Shown piece after piece: positions 1-7,213 of a stretch of 21,791 bases of DNA; position 1 is the first letter of the stretch, and each line of letters starts with the position of its first letter. The stretch is from DATJLQ01 sp035509415 (GTDB taxonomy: Bacteria > Pseudomonadota > Alphaproteobacteria > JACZXZ01), in NCBI GenBank assembly GCA_035509415.1, contig DATJLQ010000195.1:1-21791 (forward strand), written 5' to 3'. The notes under the pieces are model-generated. The model was given only the letters and a program-made list of their open reading frames with translations, ran no database searches and was not told the DNA's origin. A program made the translations under genes and the position numbers.

Positions 1-903
1 CCCCTCGACCCCGAATTGCGCCTGTCGAAAAGCGGCGCGGCCGCCGACATTCTCGCGGTCGCCGAGGACGCGGACGCGGTGCTGGTGACCTACGCCAAGC
101 TCCCGGGCGAGCTGATCCGTGCCTTGAAGCGCTGCCGCGCCATCGGGCGCTTCGGCCTCGGCGTCGACAATATCGACATCCCCGCCGCGACCGAGAAGGG
201 AATATCCGTCACCTACGTGCCGGATTATTGCATAGAGGAAGTCTCCGACCACGCGATGGCGATGCTGCTCACCCTCGCGCGGAAGCTCGTCTACTCCAAC
301 AAGCTGGTGCAGGCCGGGCGCTGGGAAATGCCGGCGGTGGTGCCGATCCGGCGCCTGAGCAGCCTGACCCTGGGCCTGCTCGGCTTCGGCAACATCGCGC
401 GCGCGGTGGTGCCGAAAGCGAAAGCGTTCGGCATGCGCGTGGTCGCTCACGATCCTTACGCGAAGGCCGACGCGTTCGCTTCCCTCGGCGTCGAAAGCCT
501 GGGCTTCGACCAGGTGCTCGCGACGTCCGACTTCGTCTCGCTCCACGTGCCGCTCATGCCCGCGACGCGCGGCCTGATCGACGGGAAGGCCTTGGCCAGG
601 ATGAAGAAGACCGGCTACCTCATCAACACCTCGCGCGGGCCGCTCGTCGACGAGACGGCGCTGATCGCGGCCCTCGACGCGGGCTCGATCGCGGGGGCGG
701 CGCTCGACGTGGTCGCGGCGGAGCCCCTCGCCAAGGATTCGCGCCTCCTCGGCCGCGACAACGTGATCCTCTCGCCCCATACGGGATTCTATTCGGTCGA
801 GGCGCTCGCCGAGCTCCAGACCAAGGCCGCGCGCGACGTGAAGCGCGTGCTCCAGGGCGAGCGGCCGGTCTATCCGGTCAATCCGGAAGTGCTGAAGAAA
901 TAA
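1..903 (+). CDS. D-isomer-specific 2-hydroxyacid dehydrogenase, CtBP-like (5' end outside window)
   Basis: NAD(P)-dependent oxidoreductase that interconverts a 2-hydroxyacid and a 2-oxoacid in the cytoplasm; the substrate cannot be told from sequence. The frame is open from base 1 and gives 300 residues. The family usually has about 320, so roughly the first 20 residues are missing. Visible landmarks are the V-P-D-Y-C-I-E-E-V-x-D-H-A segment typical of the C-terminal-binding-protein-like branch, the Rossmann loop G-F-G-N-I-A (about nt 380-400), the catalytic Arg in N-T-S-R-G-P, the Glu in A-A-E-P, and the His in S-P-H-T-G. The catalytic triad is therefore complete. It ends 10 bp before the convergent SIMPL gene with no clear terminator between them. 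Hydroxypyruvate/glyoxylate reductase and phosphoglycerate dehydrogenase-like activities are equally possible. Family assignment is firm; substrate is unknown. Confidence 0.93.
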   Translation, partial: PLDPELRLSKSGAAADILAVAEDADAVLVTYAKLPGELIRALKRCRAIGRFGLGVDNIDIPAATEKGISVTYVPDYCIEEVSDHAMAMLLTLARKLVYSNKLVQAGRWEMPAVVPIRRLSSLTLGLLGFGNIARAVVPKAKAFGMRVVAHDPYAKADAFASLGVESLGFDQVLATSDFVSLHVPLMPATRGLIDGKALARMKKTGYLINTSRGPLVDETALIAALDAGSIAGAALDVVAAEPLAKDSRLLGRDNVILSPHTGFYSVEALAELQTKAARDVKRVLQGERPVYPVNPEVLKK

Positions 904-913
904 GGCGCCCGCG

Positions 914-1633
914 TCACTTCGCGGGGGCGAGCTCGATGTGCGCGTTGACGCCGAGCGAGACCGTCACGTCGCCCGCTTCGGCCGCGGGCGGCGGTGCTGC
1001 GCCGGCACGCGACGACGACGAGGCCGCCATCATCGGCATGAACCCGCCCGGCCGCGCGGCGTTGCCGACGTCGATCTCCCGGTAGCTCTCGACCTTCATG
1101 CCGAGGTCCCGCGCGACCGCCTCGGCGCGCGCGCGGAGCGCCGCAAGCGCCTTGGTCGTGAGCGCCGATTGCGACTTGGCCAAGGATTCGTGGGAGAGAA
1201 GAAACTCCAAGCCCGACATGGCAAGGCCGCGGCTCTGAAGCTCGCCCGCGAGCGCCAGGAGGGCGGGGAAATCCTTCGAGGTGAGGATCATCCCCTGGGC
1301 CGCCTGCCACATCGGCGGCTCGTTCAAAGCGGTGACCCGGTACACGGAATAGCCGCCGGTCTCGGCCGTGACCGAGGCGGATTTCTTCGCGAGCGCGAGG
1401 GCCGCCGCCATGCGCCGGTTGACCTCGGCCTGGACCTTGGCGGCGTCCGCACCCTTGGCCTCGACGCTCAATTGCGCGCGCAGCTGGTCGCGCGGCAAAT
1501 TCGCGGTCGCGGTTTCCGTCAAGCGGATCAGGGTCGTCCCCGGCGCGGGCGCCATATCGGCCGCGCGCGCGGACGGGACCGCGAGCAATGCCAGGGCCGC
1601 GAGCAGTGCCGCGATCGGTATCCTCGAGCCCAT
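914..1633 (-). CDS. SIMPL domain-containing (DUF541) secreted protein
   Basis: Encodes 239 residues with an N-terminal signal peptide (basic M-G-S-R, then an Ala/Leu-rich core ending near A-R-A), so export to the periplasm is expected. The rest matches the SIMPL/DUF541 family: a beta-rich start with T-A-T-A-N-L-P-R-D, an alternating helical segment V-N-R-R-M-A-A-A-L, the G-G-Y-S-V-Y-R-V-T region and a closing V-x-V-S-L-G-V-N-A-H strand. Members resemble E. coli YggE; the biochemical role is poorly defined, with links to oxidative stress and outer surface functions. The ATG at 1633 was chosen because GGAGGG lies 6 nt upstream and the signal peptide starts there. The frame stays open further upstream only through a duplicated fragment of the neighbouring 5-oxoprolinase gene. 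Before the 1710-2760 insertion this gene would have followed the 5-oxoprolinase stop by 29 bp, so it was probably the last gene of that operon. Confidence 0.88.
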   Translation of the reverse strand: MGSRIPIAALLAALALLAVPSARAADMAPAPGTTLIRLTETATANLPRDQLRAQLSVEAKGADAAKVQAEVNRRMAAALALAKKSASVTAETGGYSVYRVTALNEPPMWQAAQGMILTSKDFPALLALAGELQSRGLAMSGLEFLLSHESLAKSQSALTTKALAALRARAEAVARDLGMKVESYREIDVGNAARPGGFMPMMAASSSSRAGAAPPPAAEAGDVTVSLGVNAHIELAPAK

Positions 1634-1656
1634 GAATCCCTCCGTCTCGCGAGCCG

Positions 1657-1709
1657 AGCGCCCTACTCCGCCGCCTTCTTCGCCTCGACCGGCGTTCCGT
1701 AGCCGCCGC
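1657..1709. repeat. Left 53-bp direct repeat (copy of the 5-oxoprolinase 3' end)
   Basis: These 53 bases match 2761-2813 at 52 positions. The single difference is C at 1675 against T at 2779. Read on the minus strand, the block is the last 15 codons of the 5-oxoprolinase gene, ending E-A-K-K-A-A-E and TAG, plus 6 bp. The difference changes AAA to AAG, both Lys. The copy lies 23 bp upstream of the SIMPL start and is followed at once by AT-rich DNA. It is a fragment with no function of its own and marks the left edge of the insert. Confidence 0.93.
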
Positions 1710-1713
1710 AATG

Positions 1714-2697
1714 TTAAATCCAGAACGATACAGAAAGCTGCGACACTACACGCACATTCGCTATTTCACTTATCATGTCGGTTGCCAACCCTATGGCCTT
1801 TGCCGCATCGTCCCCACTGATAGGCAAGAGGTCGTGAGCAAAGGCGTTACGCGTGCGCCTAGCCTTATCAAGCCGCGCGAGCGTTCTGTCGTCAATTTTA
1901 TTTGAGATAGAGAGTATTTGGCAGATTATTGACGCAGAGAAATCACGTCCGTTTAAAATTTTTGCGCGATCCTTGTTGATAATTGTATGACCACCTTCCG
2001 CGGTATCGATTTGGGTCTGAAGGGCAACCCACATAATATTTAAAAGAGCTTCAATTGTGGCCCAGGCGATCAAATGCGCCGATGAAAATTGATGACGTGA
2101 ATATTGGGCGCAAGCCGTGTAGATAAGAGAGAGGATATTTCGGGAAGGTGAGCCGATCTTAGCGTCAAATTTTTGGAGTACGTCCAGCGCGCTTTCAAGG
2201 GTGTCTAGTTCTATTATCTCCGCACGATTTTTGGGAGGGCTTACTTTCCTTCCAGCATTCATATAAATATTCCACCCTTCTCCGGTCCATCTGGCGCCAT
2301 AGTAGTTCGTTGGATCAACGGGCTCCTGAACAGGCATTCCTCGCTTCTGAACAGTCGATAGGCTCGAGTACAGAGCCATCAAGTACGCATTCATGTAAAC
2401 GAAACGCCGATACGATAGATCGCGACGTTCGTTTTCCGCTTTCATAACGTTGTCGGGGATGGCCCGGCTCTCGGGCAATTGGTAAGCCGGGGTCGCCCCG
2501 CCCGCATATTCCACAGATTTGTCAAATTCGAAGATGATAAATCCACTGCATAAGGCCGAAATAGGCACGCCTTGAGGGCCGAGATGCTTCCAAACAACAT
2601 CCGAATGGTTTGCTTGCTCGGGCAGACCGCCGATCCATGCCGGTCGGGCAATGCAAAGTGAAAACGGCCCCAGAGGCTGCTGACCGGCTTCATTCAT
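1714..2697 (-). CDS. Hypothetical protein with C-terminal HEPN-type motif (candidate HEPN ribonuclease / defence protein)
   Basis: Encodes 327 residues with no signal peptide or convincing membrane segment, so it is probably cytoplasmic. I do not recognise the N-terminal half (about 1-170). The C-terminal part (about 185-315) is predicted helical, with an L-I-A-W-A-T-I-E-A-L-L-N helix near 209-220 and the motif R283-N-A-F-A-H288 just after a basic R-R-T. R followed by a polar residue and His four residues later is the hallmark of HEPN ribonucleases, and the arrangement resembles Apea-like HEPN domains found in abortive-infection proteins. Function is inferred from this motif only. The ATG at 2697 has no strong ribosome site. 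The stop is 4 bp from the left repeat, so the gene fills its element. Its low GC marks it as recently acquired. Being co-directional with the upstream operon, it could be expressed by read-through. Confidence 0.75.
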   Translation of the reverse strand: MNEAGQQPLGPFSLCIARPAWIGGLPEQANHSDVVWKHLGPQGVPISALCSGFIIFEFDKSVEYAGGATPAYQLPESRAIPDNVMKAENERRDLSYRRFVYMNAYLMALYSSLSTVQKRGMPVQEPVDPTNYYGARWTGEGWNIYMNAGRKVSPPKNRAEIIELDTLESALDVLQKFDAKIGSPSRNILSLIYTACAQYSRHQFSSAHLIAWATIEALLNIMWVALQTQIDTAEGGHTIINKDRAKILNGRDFSASIICQILSISNKIDDRTLARLDKARRTRNAFAHDLLPISGDDAAKAIGLATDMISEIANVRVVSQLSVSFWI

Positions 2698-2739
2698 ATG
2701 TATTTACCATTGCGAAATCAGCAACCCATCATCCCACAA

Positions 2740-2753
2740 CAAGTATCAAGTAT
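2740..2753. repeat. Tandem 7-bp repeat CAAGTAT x2 upstream of the HEPN-type gene
   Basis: CAAGTAT occurs twice head to tail, 43 bp upstream of the start codon and inside the insert. The second copy runs into TCAA-GTA-TTGA, a short inverted repeat at 2746-2756. It could be a regulator-binding site for the cargo gene or part of the element end. No convincing -35/-10 pair was found in this 63-bp leader. Confidence 0.35.
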
Positions 2754-2760
2754 TGAGTGA

Positions 2761-2813
2761 AGCGCCCTACTCCGCCGCTTTCTTCGCCTCGACCGGCGTT
2801 CCGTAGCCGCCGC
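2761..2813. repeat. Right 53-bp direct repeat (3' end of the intact 5-oxoprolinase gene)
   Basis: Partner of the block at 1657-1709 with one mismatch. It forms the real C-terminus (from G-G-Y-G-T-P to the TAG stop) of the 5-oxoprolinase gene plus 6 bp downstream. If the element entered by site-specific recombination, this copy is either the original target or a substitute brought in by the element. Confidence 0.93.
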
Positions 2814-5800
2814 CGCCCGGTGTCTCGATCACGAACACGTCGCCCGGCTCCATCTCGGCCGTCGCCGTGCCCGAAAGCATTTCGCGGGCGCCATCCGTGC
2901 GCTCGACCCAATTGCGGCCGAGCGCACCGGGCTTGCCGCCCTTGAGCCCGAAGGGCGCGATGCGCCGGTGGTTCGAGAGGATCGCCGCGGTCATTTTTTC
3001 GAGGAAGCGCACGCGGCGCACCGTGCCGTCCCCACCCTTGTGGCGCCCAGCACCTCCCGAGCCGCGCCGGATGCCGAAGCTCTCGAGCAACACCGGGAAG
3101 CGCCATTCGAGCACCTCGGGGTCGGTCAGGCGCGAGTTCGTCATGTGGGTGTGGACCGCATCCGTGCCGTCGAAATCGGGCCCCGCACCCGAGCCGCCGC
3201 AGACGGTCTCGTAATATTGATAGGTCTCGTTGCCGAAGGTGAAGTTGTTCATGGTGCCCTGGGAGCCCGCGAGCACGCCGAGTGCCCCGTAGAGGCAATC
3301 GGTGATGCATTGGGAGGTCTCGACATTGCCCGCGACCACGGCGGCCGGATAACGCGGGTTGAGCATCGAGCCCTCGGGGATCACGAGCTCAAGCGGCTTC
3401 AAGCAGCCCTCGTTCATCGGGATTTCGTCGTCGACCAGCGTGCGGAACACGTAAAGCACGGCCGCGCGGCACACGGCGGACGGCGCGTTGAAATTGTTCG
3501 GCTGCTGGGGCGACGTGCCGGTGAAGTCGATCTTGGCGCTGCGCGTCTTCTTGTCGATCGAGATCCGGACCTTGATCGCGCAGCCCTCGTCCATCTCGTA
3601 GGCGAATTCGCCGTCCTTGAGCACGTCGAGCACGCGGCGCACACTCTCCTCGGCATTGTCCTGCACGTGGCCCATATAGGCCTCGACCACCTCGAGCCCG
3701 AATTGCTCGACCATGCGCCGGAGCTCCTGCACCCCCTTCTCGTTTGCCGCGAGCTGGGCCTTGAGATCGGCGATGTTCTGGTGGACGTTGCGCGTGGGAT
3801 AGGGACCCGAGCGCAAGAGCGCCGACACCTCGGCCTCGCGGAAGCGGCCGCGCTCGACGAGGAGGAAATTATCGATCAGCACGCCCTCTTCCTCGACGGT
3901 ACGGCTCGCGGGCGGCATCGAGCCGGGCGTGATGCCGCCGATGTCGGCGTGATGGCCCCTGGAGGCGACCCAGAACAGGACGCGCTTCCCCTCGCGGTCG
4001 AAGGAGGGCGTGATCACGGTCACGTCGGGCAAATGCGTGCCGCCATTGTAGGGCGCGTTCAGCACATAGACGTCGCCCGGCTTGATGCTGGCGCCGTCCG
4101 AGCGGATCACGGTGCGCACGCTTTCGCCCATCGAGCCCAGATGCACCGGCATATGAGGCGCGTTCGCGATCAGCTGGCCGTCGCGGTCGAAAAGCGCGCA
4201 GGAGAAATCGAGCCGCTCCTTGATGTTGACCGAGTAGCTGGTGCGCTCGAGCACGACGCCCATCTGCTCGGCGATCGCCATGAAGAGATTGTTGAAAATC
4301 TCGAGCATGACCGGGTCGACCTTGGTGCCGATCGCGGCCTGGCGCGCGAGCGGGGTCGTGCGCGTAAGAACCAAGTGATCGCGCACGGTGATCTCGGCGC
4401 GCCAGCCGGGCTCGATCACCGTGGTGGCGTTGGGATCGGTCACGATCGCGGGCCCGTCGATCCGGTGGCCGGGCTCGAGCGTCGAGCGCACATAGACCGG
4501 GGTCGGCCGCGCGCCGCCGCCCGACGCCATCTCGACTTGGGCCGCGGGCACGGGCGGCGATGCGTCGCCCATCGGCTTCAACGGGTCCGCGACCTCCTCG
4601 GCACCCCCCACCACCTCGACCGACACCGCCTCGACGATGAGCGGCTTTTCGGGCGCGACGAACCCGTAGCGCTGGCGATGCGCGTCCTCGAACGATGCGA
4701 CGATCTCGGCGCGCGCGCCGAACGGGACCACGAGCGACGCGTCGGTGCCCTCGTAGCGCAAATGCACCTTGCGCTCGACGCGAATGCGCGCGGGCTCGAT
4801 GCCCTGTTGGCGCATCTCCTCGACTCCGTCGCGGCCGAGCTCGCCATAGGCCTCCTCGAGCTTCGCGACCAGCGCGTCGTCGAGGCGGGCTTCGACGGCG
4901 CGCTCGCGGATCGTGCGCGAATCCGCGAGGCCCATGCCGTAGGCCGAAAGCACGCCCGCGAGCGGATGGATGAACACCTTGGTCATGCCGAGCGAGTCCG
5001 CGACCGCGCAGGCATGCTGGCCGCCGGCCCCGCCGAAGCAGGCGAGCACGTAACGCGTCACGTCGTAGCCGCGCTCGATCGAGATTTTCTTGATCGCGTT
5101 CGCCATGTTCTCGACCGCGATCTTGAGGAAGCCGGCCGCGACCTCCTGTGGGCTGCGGCGCGTTCCGGTCGCCCGCTCGATCTCGCGCGCCAACGCCTCG
5201 AACTTCGTGCGCGTCGCGGCGACGTCGAGCGGCAAATCGCCCGCGGGCCCGAACACGCGCGGGAAGAAGTCGGGCTGGATGCGGCCGAGCATGACGTTGC
5301 AGTCGGTGACCGTGAGCGGGCCGCCGCGCCGATAGCAAGCGGGGCCCGGATTGGCACCCGCCGATTCGGGGCCCACGCGGAAGCGCGCGCCGTCGAAGAA
5401 CAGGATCGAGCCGCCGCCCGCCGCGACCGTGTGAATCTGCATCATGGGCGCGCGCATACGCACGCCGGCCACGAGCGTCTCGAACGCGCGCTCATACTCG
5501 CCCGCATAATGCGACACGTCGGTGGACGTGCCCCCCATGTCGAAGCCGATGATCTCGTGAAACCCGGCCATGGCCGCCGTGCGCACCATGCCGACCACCC
5601 CGCCCGCCGGGCCCGAGAGGATCGAATCCTTGCCCTGGAAGCGGCGCGCGTCGGTCAAGCCGCCGTTCGATTGCATGAACATGAGGCGCGGCCGCGTTTC
5701 CTCGGGCCCGAGATCGGCCGCGACCCGGTCGACGTAGCGGCGCAGGATGGGCGAGAGGTAGGCGTCGACCACGGTCGTGTCGCCGCGGCTCACGAGCTTC

Positions 5801-6432
5801 ATGAGCGGGCTCACCTCGTGAGAGGTCGAGACTTGCGTGAAGCCGATCGCGCGCGCAAGCGCTGCCAACGCCTTCTCATGCGCCGGATAGCGATAGCCGT
5901 GCATCAACAGAATCGCGATGGCACGAATGCCGGTCGCGTAAGCCGCCTCGAGGTCGCGCCGGGCGCCTGCGAGGTCGAGGGGCACGAGCATCTCGCCGCG
6001 CGCCCCCACGCGCTCGTCGATCTCGACCACGCGCTCGTACAAGAGCTCGGGCAATACGATGTGCCGGTCGAAGAGACGCGGCCGGTTCTGGTAGGCGATG
6101 CGCAACGCGTCGTGGAAGCCGCGCGTGATCGCGAGCAACGTGCGCTCGCCCTTGCGCTCGAGAAGCGCGTTGGTCGCAACCGTGGTGCCCATCTTGACCG
6201 CATCGACCGCCGCGGCCGGGATCGCAGCGCCGGGCGCCAAGCCCAGGAGATCGCGCATGCCCTGGATCGCCGCGTCGCGATAGCGCTCCGGATTCTCGGA
6301 CAGGAGCTTGTGGGTGACGATCGCGCCGTCGGGCCGGCGCGCGACCAGATCGGTGAAGGTCCCGCCCCGGTCGATCCAGAATTGCCAGCCGGACGCCGCT
6401 GTCCGGGCGCGATTTTGCCCCGTCTCGCTCAT
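2767..6432 (-). CDS. 5-oxoprolinase (ATP-hydrolysing), fused hydantoinase A/B type
   Basis: Predicted to open 5-oxoproline (pyroglutamate) to glutamate at the cost of ATP, in the cytoplasm. The 1,221 residues match the single-chain form in which HyuA- and HyuB-like halves are fused. The N-terminal half starts F-W-I-D-R-G-G-T-F-T-D (about 18-28), with K-L-L-S-E-N-P-E-R-Y as in true 5-oxoprolinases, and later carries F-D-M-G-G-T-S-T-D-V, a phosphate-binding loop of the actin-like ATPase fold. The HydB half begins near residue 700 (D-P-V-M-L-E-I-F-N-N) and ends in a Gly-rich G-G-G-G-Y-G-T-P. N-methylhydantoinase remains possible, but the fusion and N-terminal motif favour 5-oxoprolinase. The ATG at 6432 follows GGGGGTG; a TTG at 6447 is less likely. 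It is the last gene of the Liv operon, 76 bp after livF, and its 3' end is duplicated at 1657-1709. Confidence 0.93.
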   Translation of the reverse strand: MSETGQNRARTAASGWQFWIDRGGTFTDLVARRPDGAIVTHKLLSENPERYRDAAIQGMRDLLGLAPGAAIPAAAVDAVKMGTTVATNALLERKGERTLLAITRGFHDALRIAYQNRPRLFDRHIVLPELLYERVVEIDERVGARGEMLVPLDLAGARRDLEAAYATGIRAIAILLMHGYRYPAHEKALAALARAIGFTQVSTSHEVSPLMKLVSRGDTTVVDAYLSPILRRYVDRVAADLGPEETRPRLMFMQSNGGLTDARRFQGKDSILSGPAGGVVGMVRTAAMAGFHEIIGFDMGGTSTDVSHYAGEYERAFETLVAGVRMRAPMMQIHTVAAGGGSILFFDGARFRVGPESAGANPGPACYRRGGPLTVTDCNVMLGRIQPDFFPRVFGPAGDLPLDVAATRTKFEALAREIERATGTRRSPQEVAAGFLKIAVENMANAIKKISIERGYDVTRYVLACFGGAGGQHACAVADSLGMTKVFIHPLAGVLSAYGMGLADSRTIRERAVEARLDDALVAKLEEAYGELGRDGVEEMRQQGIEPARIRVERKVHLRYEGTDASLVVPFGARAEIVASFEDAHRQRYGFVAPEKPLIVEAVSVEVVGGAEEVADPLKPMGDASPPVPAAQVEMASGGGARPTPVYVRSTLEPGHRIDGPAIVTDPNATTVIEPGWRAEITVRDHLVLTRTTPLARQAAIGTKVDPVMLEIFNNLFMAIAEQMGVVLERTSYSVNIKERLDFSCALFDRDGQLIANAPHMPVHLGSMGESVRTVIRSDGASIKPGDVYVLNAPYNGGTHLPDVTVITPSFDREGKRVLFWVASRGHHADIGGITPGSMPPASRTVEEEGVLIDNFLLVERGRFREAEVSALLRSGPYPTRNVHQNIADLKAQLAANEKGVQELRRMVEQFGLEVVEAYMGHVQDNAEESVRRVLDVLKDGEFAYEMDEGCAIKVRISIDKKTRSAKIDFTGTSPQQPNNFNAPSAVCRAAVLYVFRTLVDDEIPMNEGCLKPLELVIPEGSMLNPRYPAAVVAGNVETSQCITDCLYGALGVLAGSQGTMNNFTFGNETYQYYETVCGGSGAGPDFDGTDAVHTHMTNSRLTDPEVLEWRFPVLLESFGIRRGSGGAGRHKGGDGTVRRVRFLEKMTAAILSNHRRIAPFGLKGGKPGALGRNWVERTDGAREMLSGTATAEMEPGDVFVIETPGGGGYGTPVEAKKAAE

Positions 6433-6508
6433 ATCACCCCCAACCAAGGCCTTGGACCATAAAGCCCGCTCCGCCGGCCTTCAATACCGTCCGCATGGGA
6501 AGCATGGC

Positions 6509-7213
6509 CTAAAGACCGAGATAGGCTCGGCGCACGTCCGGGCGGTCGCGGATTTCGGCCGCCGCCCCGCTCATCACCACCTGGCCGGTCTGAAGGATGT
6601 AAGCGCGGTCGGCAATCTCCAGGCATTCGGACAGACGCTGTTCGACGATGAGTACGGTCGTGCCCCTGCGCCGGATGGTGCCGACCGCATCGAAGATCTC
6701 ATCGACCAGCTTCGGCATGATTCCCTGGGACGGCTCGTCGAGCAGCAGCAGACGCGGCCGCGTCATCAGCGCGCGGGCGATCGCGAGCATCTGCTGTTCG
6801 CCGCCCGAGAGCGTCTCGGCGCGCTGGTCGAGCCGCTCGGCGAGGCGCGGAAAAAGCTCGAACGCCTCGCCCAGCAGCGCCTCGCGGTCGGGACGCCAGC
6901 GATGCAGATAGCTCCCCAAGCGCAGATTGTCGCGCACCGTCAAGCGCGGAAAAAGGCGGCGGTTCTCCGGCACCAGGGCTATCCCGAGGGCGGTGACGAG
7001 ATGAGGCGCCCTCCCCTCGATGGCCTCGCCTTCGAACCGGATCGAGCCCGCGCGCAACGGGACGAGGCCGGCGATCGACTTGAGGAGCGTCGACTTCCCC
7101 GCTCCGTTCGCTCCTGCGACGCAGACGATCTCGGACGCCGCGACGTCGAGCGAGACGTCGCGCAGGGCCAAGAGGCCGCGATAGGCCGTGGTGAGATCAC
7201 GCACCTGGAGCAT
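6509..7213 (-). CDS. livF: Branched-chain amino acid-type ABC transporter ATP-binding protein LivF
   Basis: One of two ATPases that power the Liv-type importer encoded here; it sits on the cytoplasmic face of the LivHM permease. The 234 residues show Walker A G34-A-N-G-A-G-K-S-T, a Q-loop region near P-E-N-R-R-L-F (82-88) typical of LivF, the signature L135-S-G-G-E-Q, Walker B L-L-L-L-D-E (155-160) and the switch His replaced by Gln in V-E-Q, as is usual for LivF. The start overlaps the end of livG by 17 bp, implying translational coupling. The substrate cannot be read from the ATPase; the adjacent 5-oxoprolinase suggests an amino acid derivative such as 5-oxoproline. Confidence 0.95.
   Translation of the reverse strand: MLQVRDLTTAYRGLLALRDVSLDVAASEIVCVAGANGAGKSTLLKSIAGLVPLRAGSIRFEGEAIEGRAPHLVTALGIALVPENRRLFPRLTVRDNLRLGSYLHRWRPDREALLGEAFELFPRLAERLDQRAETLSGGEQQMLAIARALMTRPRLLLLDEPSQGIMPKLVDEIFDAVGTIRRRGTTVLIVEQRLSECLEIADRAYILQTGQVVMSGAAAEIRDRPDVRRAYLGL

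Larger units (their letters stand above)
1710..2760 (-). mobile_element. Putative small integrated element carrying one cargo gene, bounded by 53-bp direct repeats
   Basis: The segment between the two 53-bp repeats is visibly AT-richer than everything around it (for example 24 G/C of 60 at 1921-1980) and uses A/T-ending codons freely. It contains a single gene that fills 984 of its 1,051 bp. It has no recognisable integrase, transposase or terminal inverted repeat. Duplication of a host gene 3' end with the reading frame restored is what tyrosine-recombinase elements leave at attachment sites. Here the recombinase would have to act in trans or have been lost. A recombination-mediated duplication is the alternative. 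Confidence 0.5.

Noticed and set aside
904..930. GC-rich hairpin between the convergent dehydrogenase and SIMPL genes
   Set aside because: The stem needs a bulge, there is no T-run on either strand and it overlaps SIMPL codons; not a supported terminator.
1634..1711. N-terminal extension of the SIMPL frame up to 1711
   Set aside because: The extra codons come from the duplicated 5-oxoprolinase 3' end and untranslated leader; a signal peptide and ribosome site start the protein at 1633.
1710..2760. Classical insertion sequence
   Set aside because: No transposase, no terminal inverted repeats and a 53-bp duplication too long for a transposon target duplication.
2968..6462. Plus-strand open frame of over 1,100 codons opposite the 5-oxoprolinase gene
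   Set aside because: Arg/His/Ala/Asp-rich composition typical of antisense frames in GC-rich DNA; the minus-strand gene has full family motifs.
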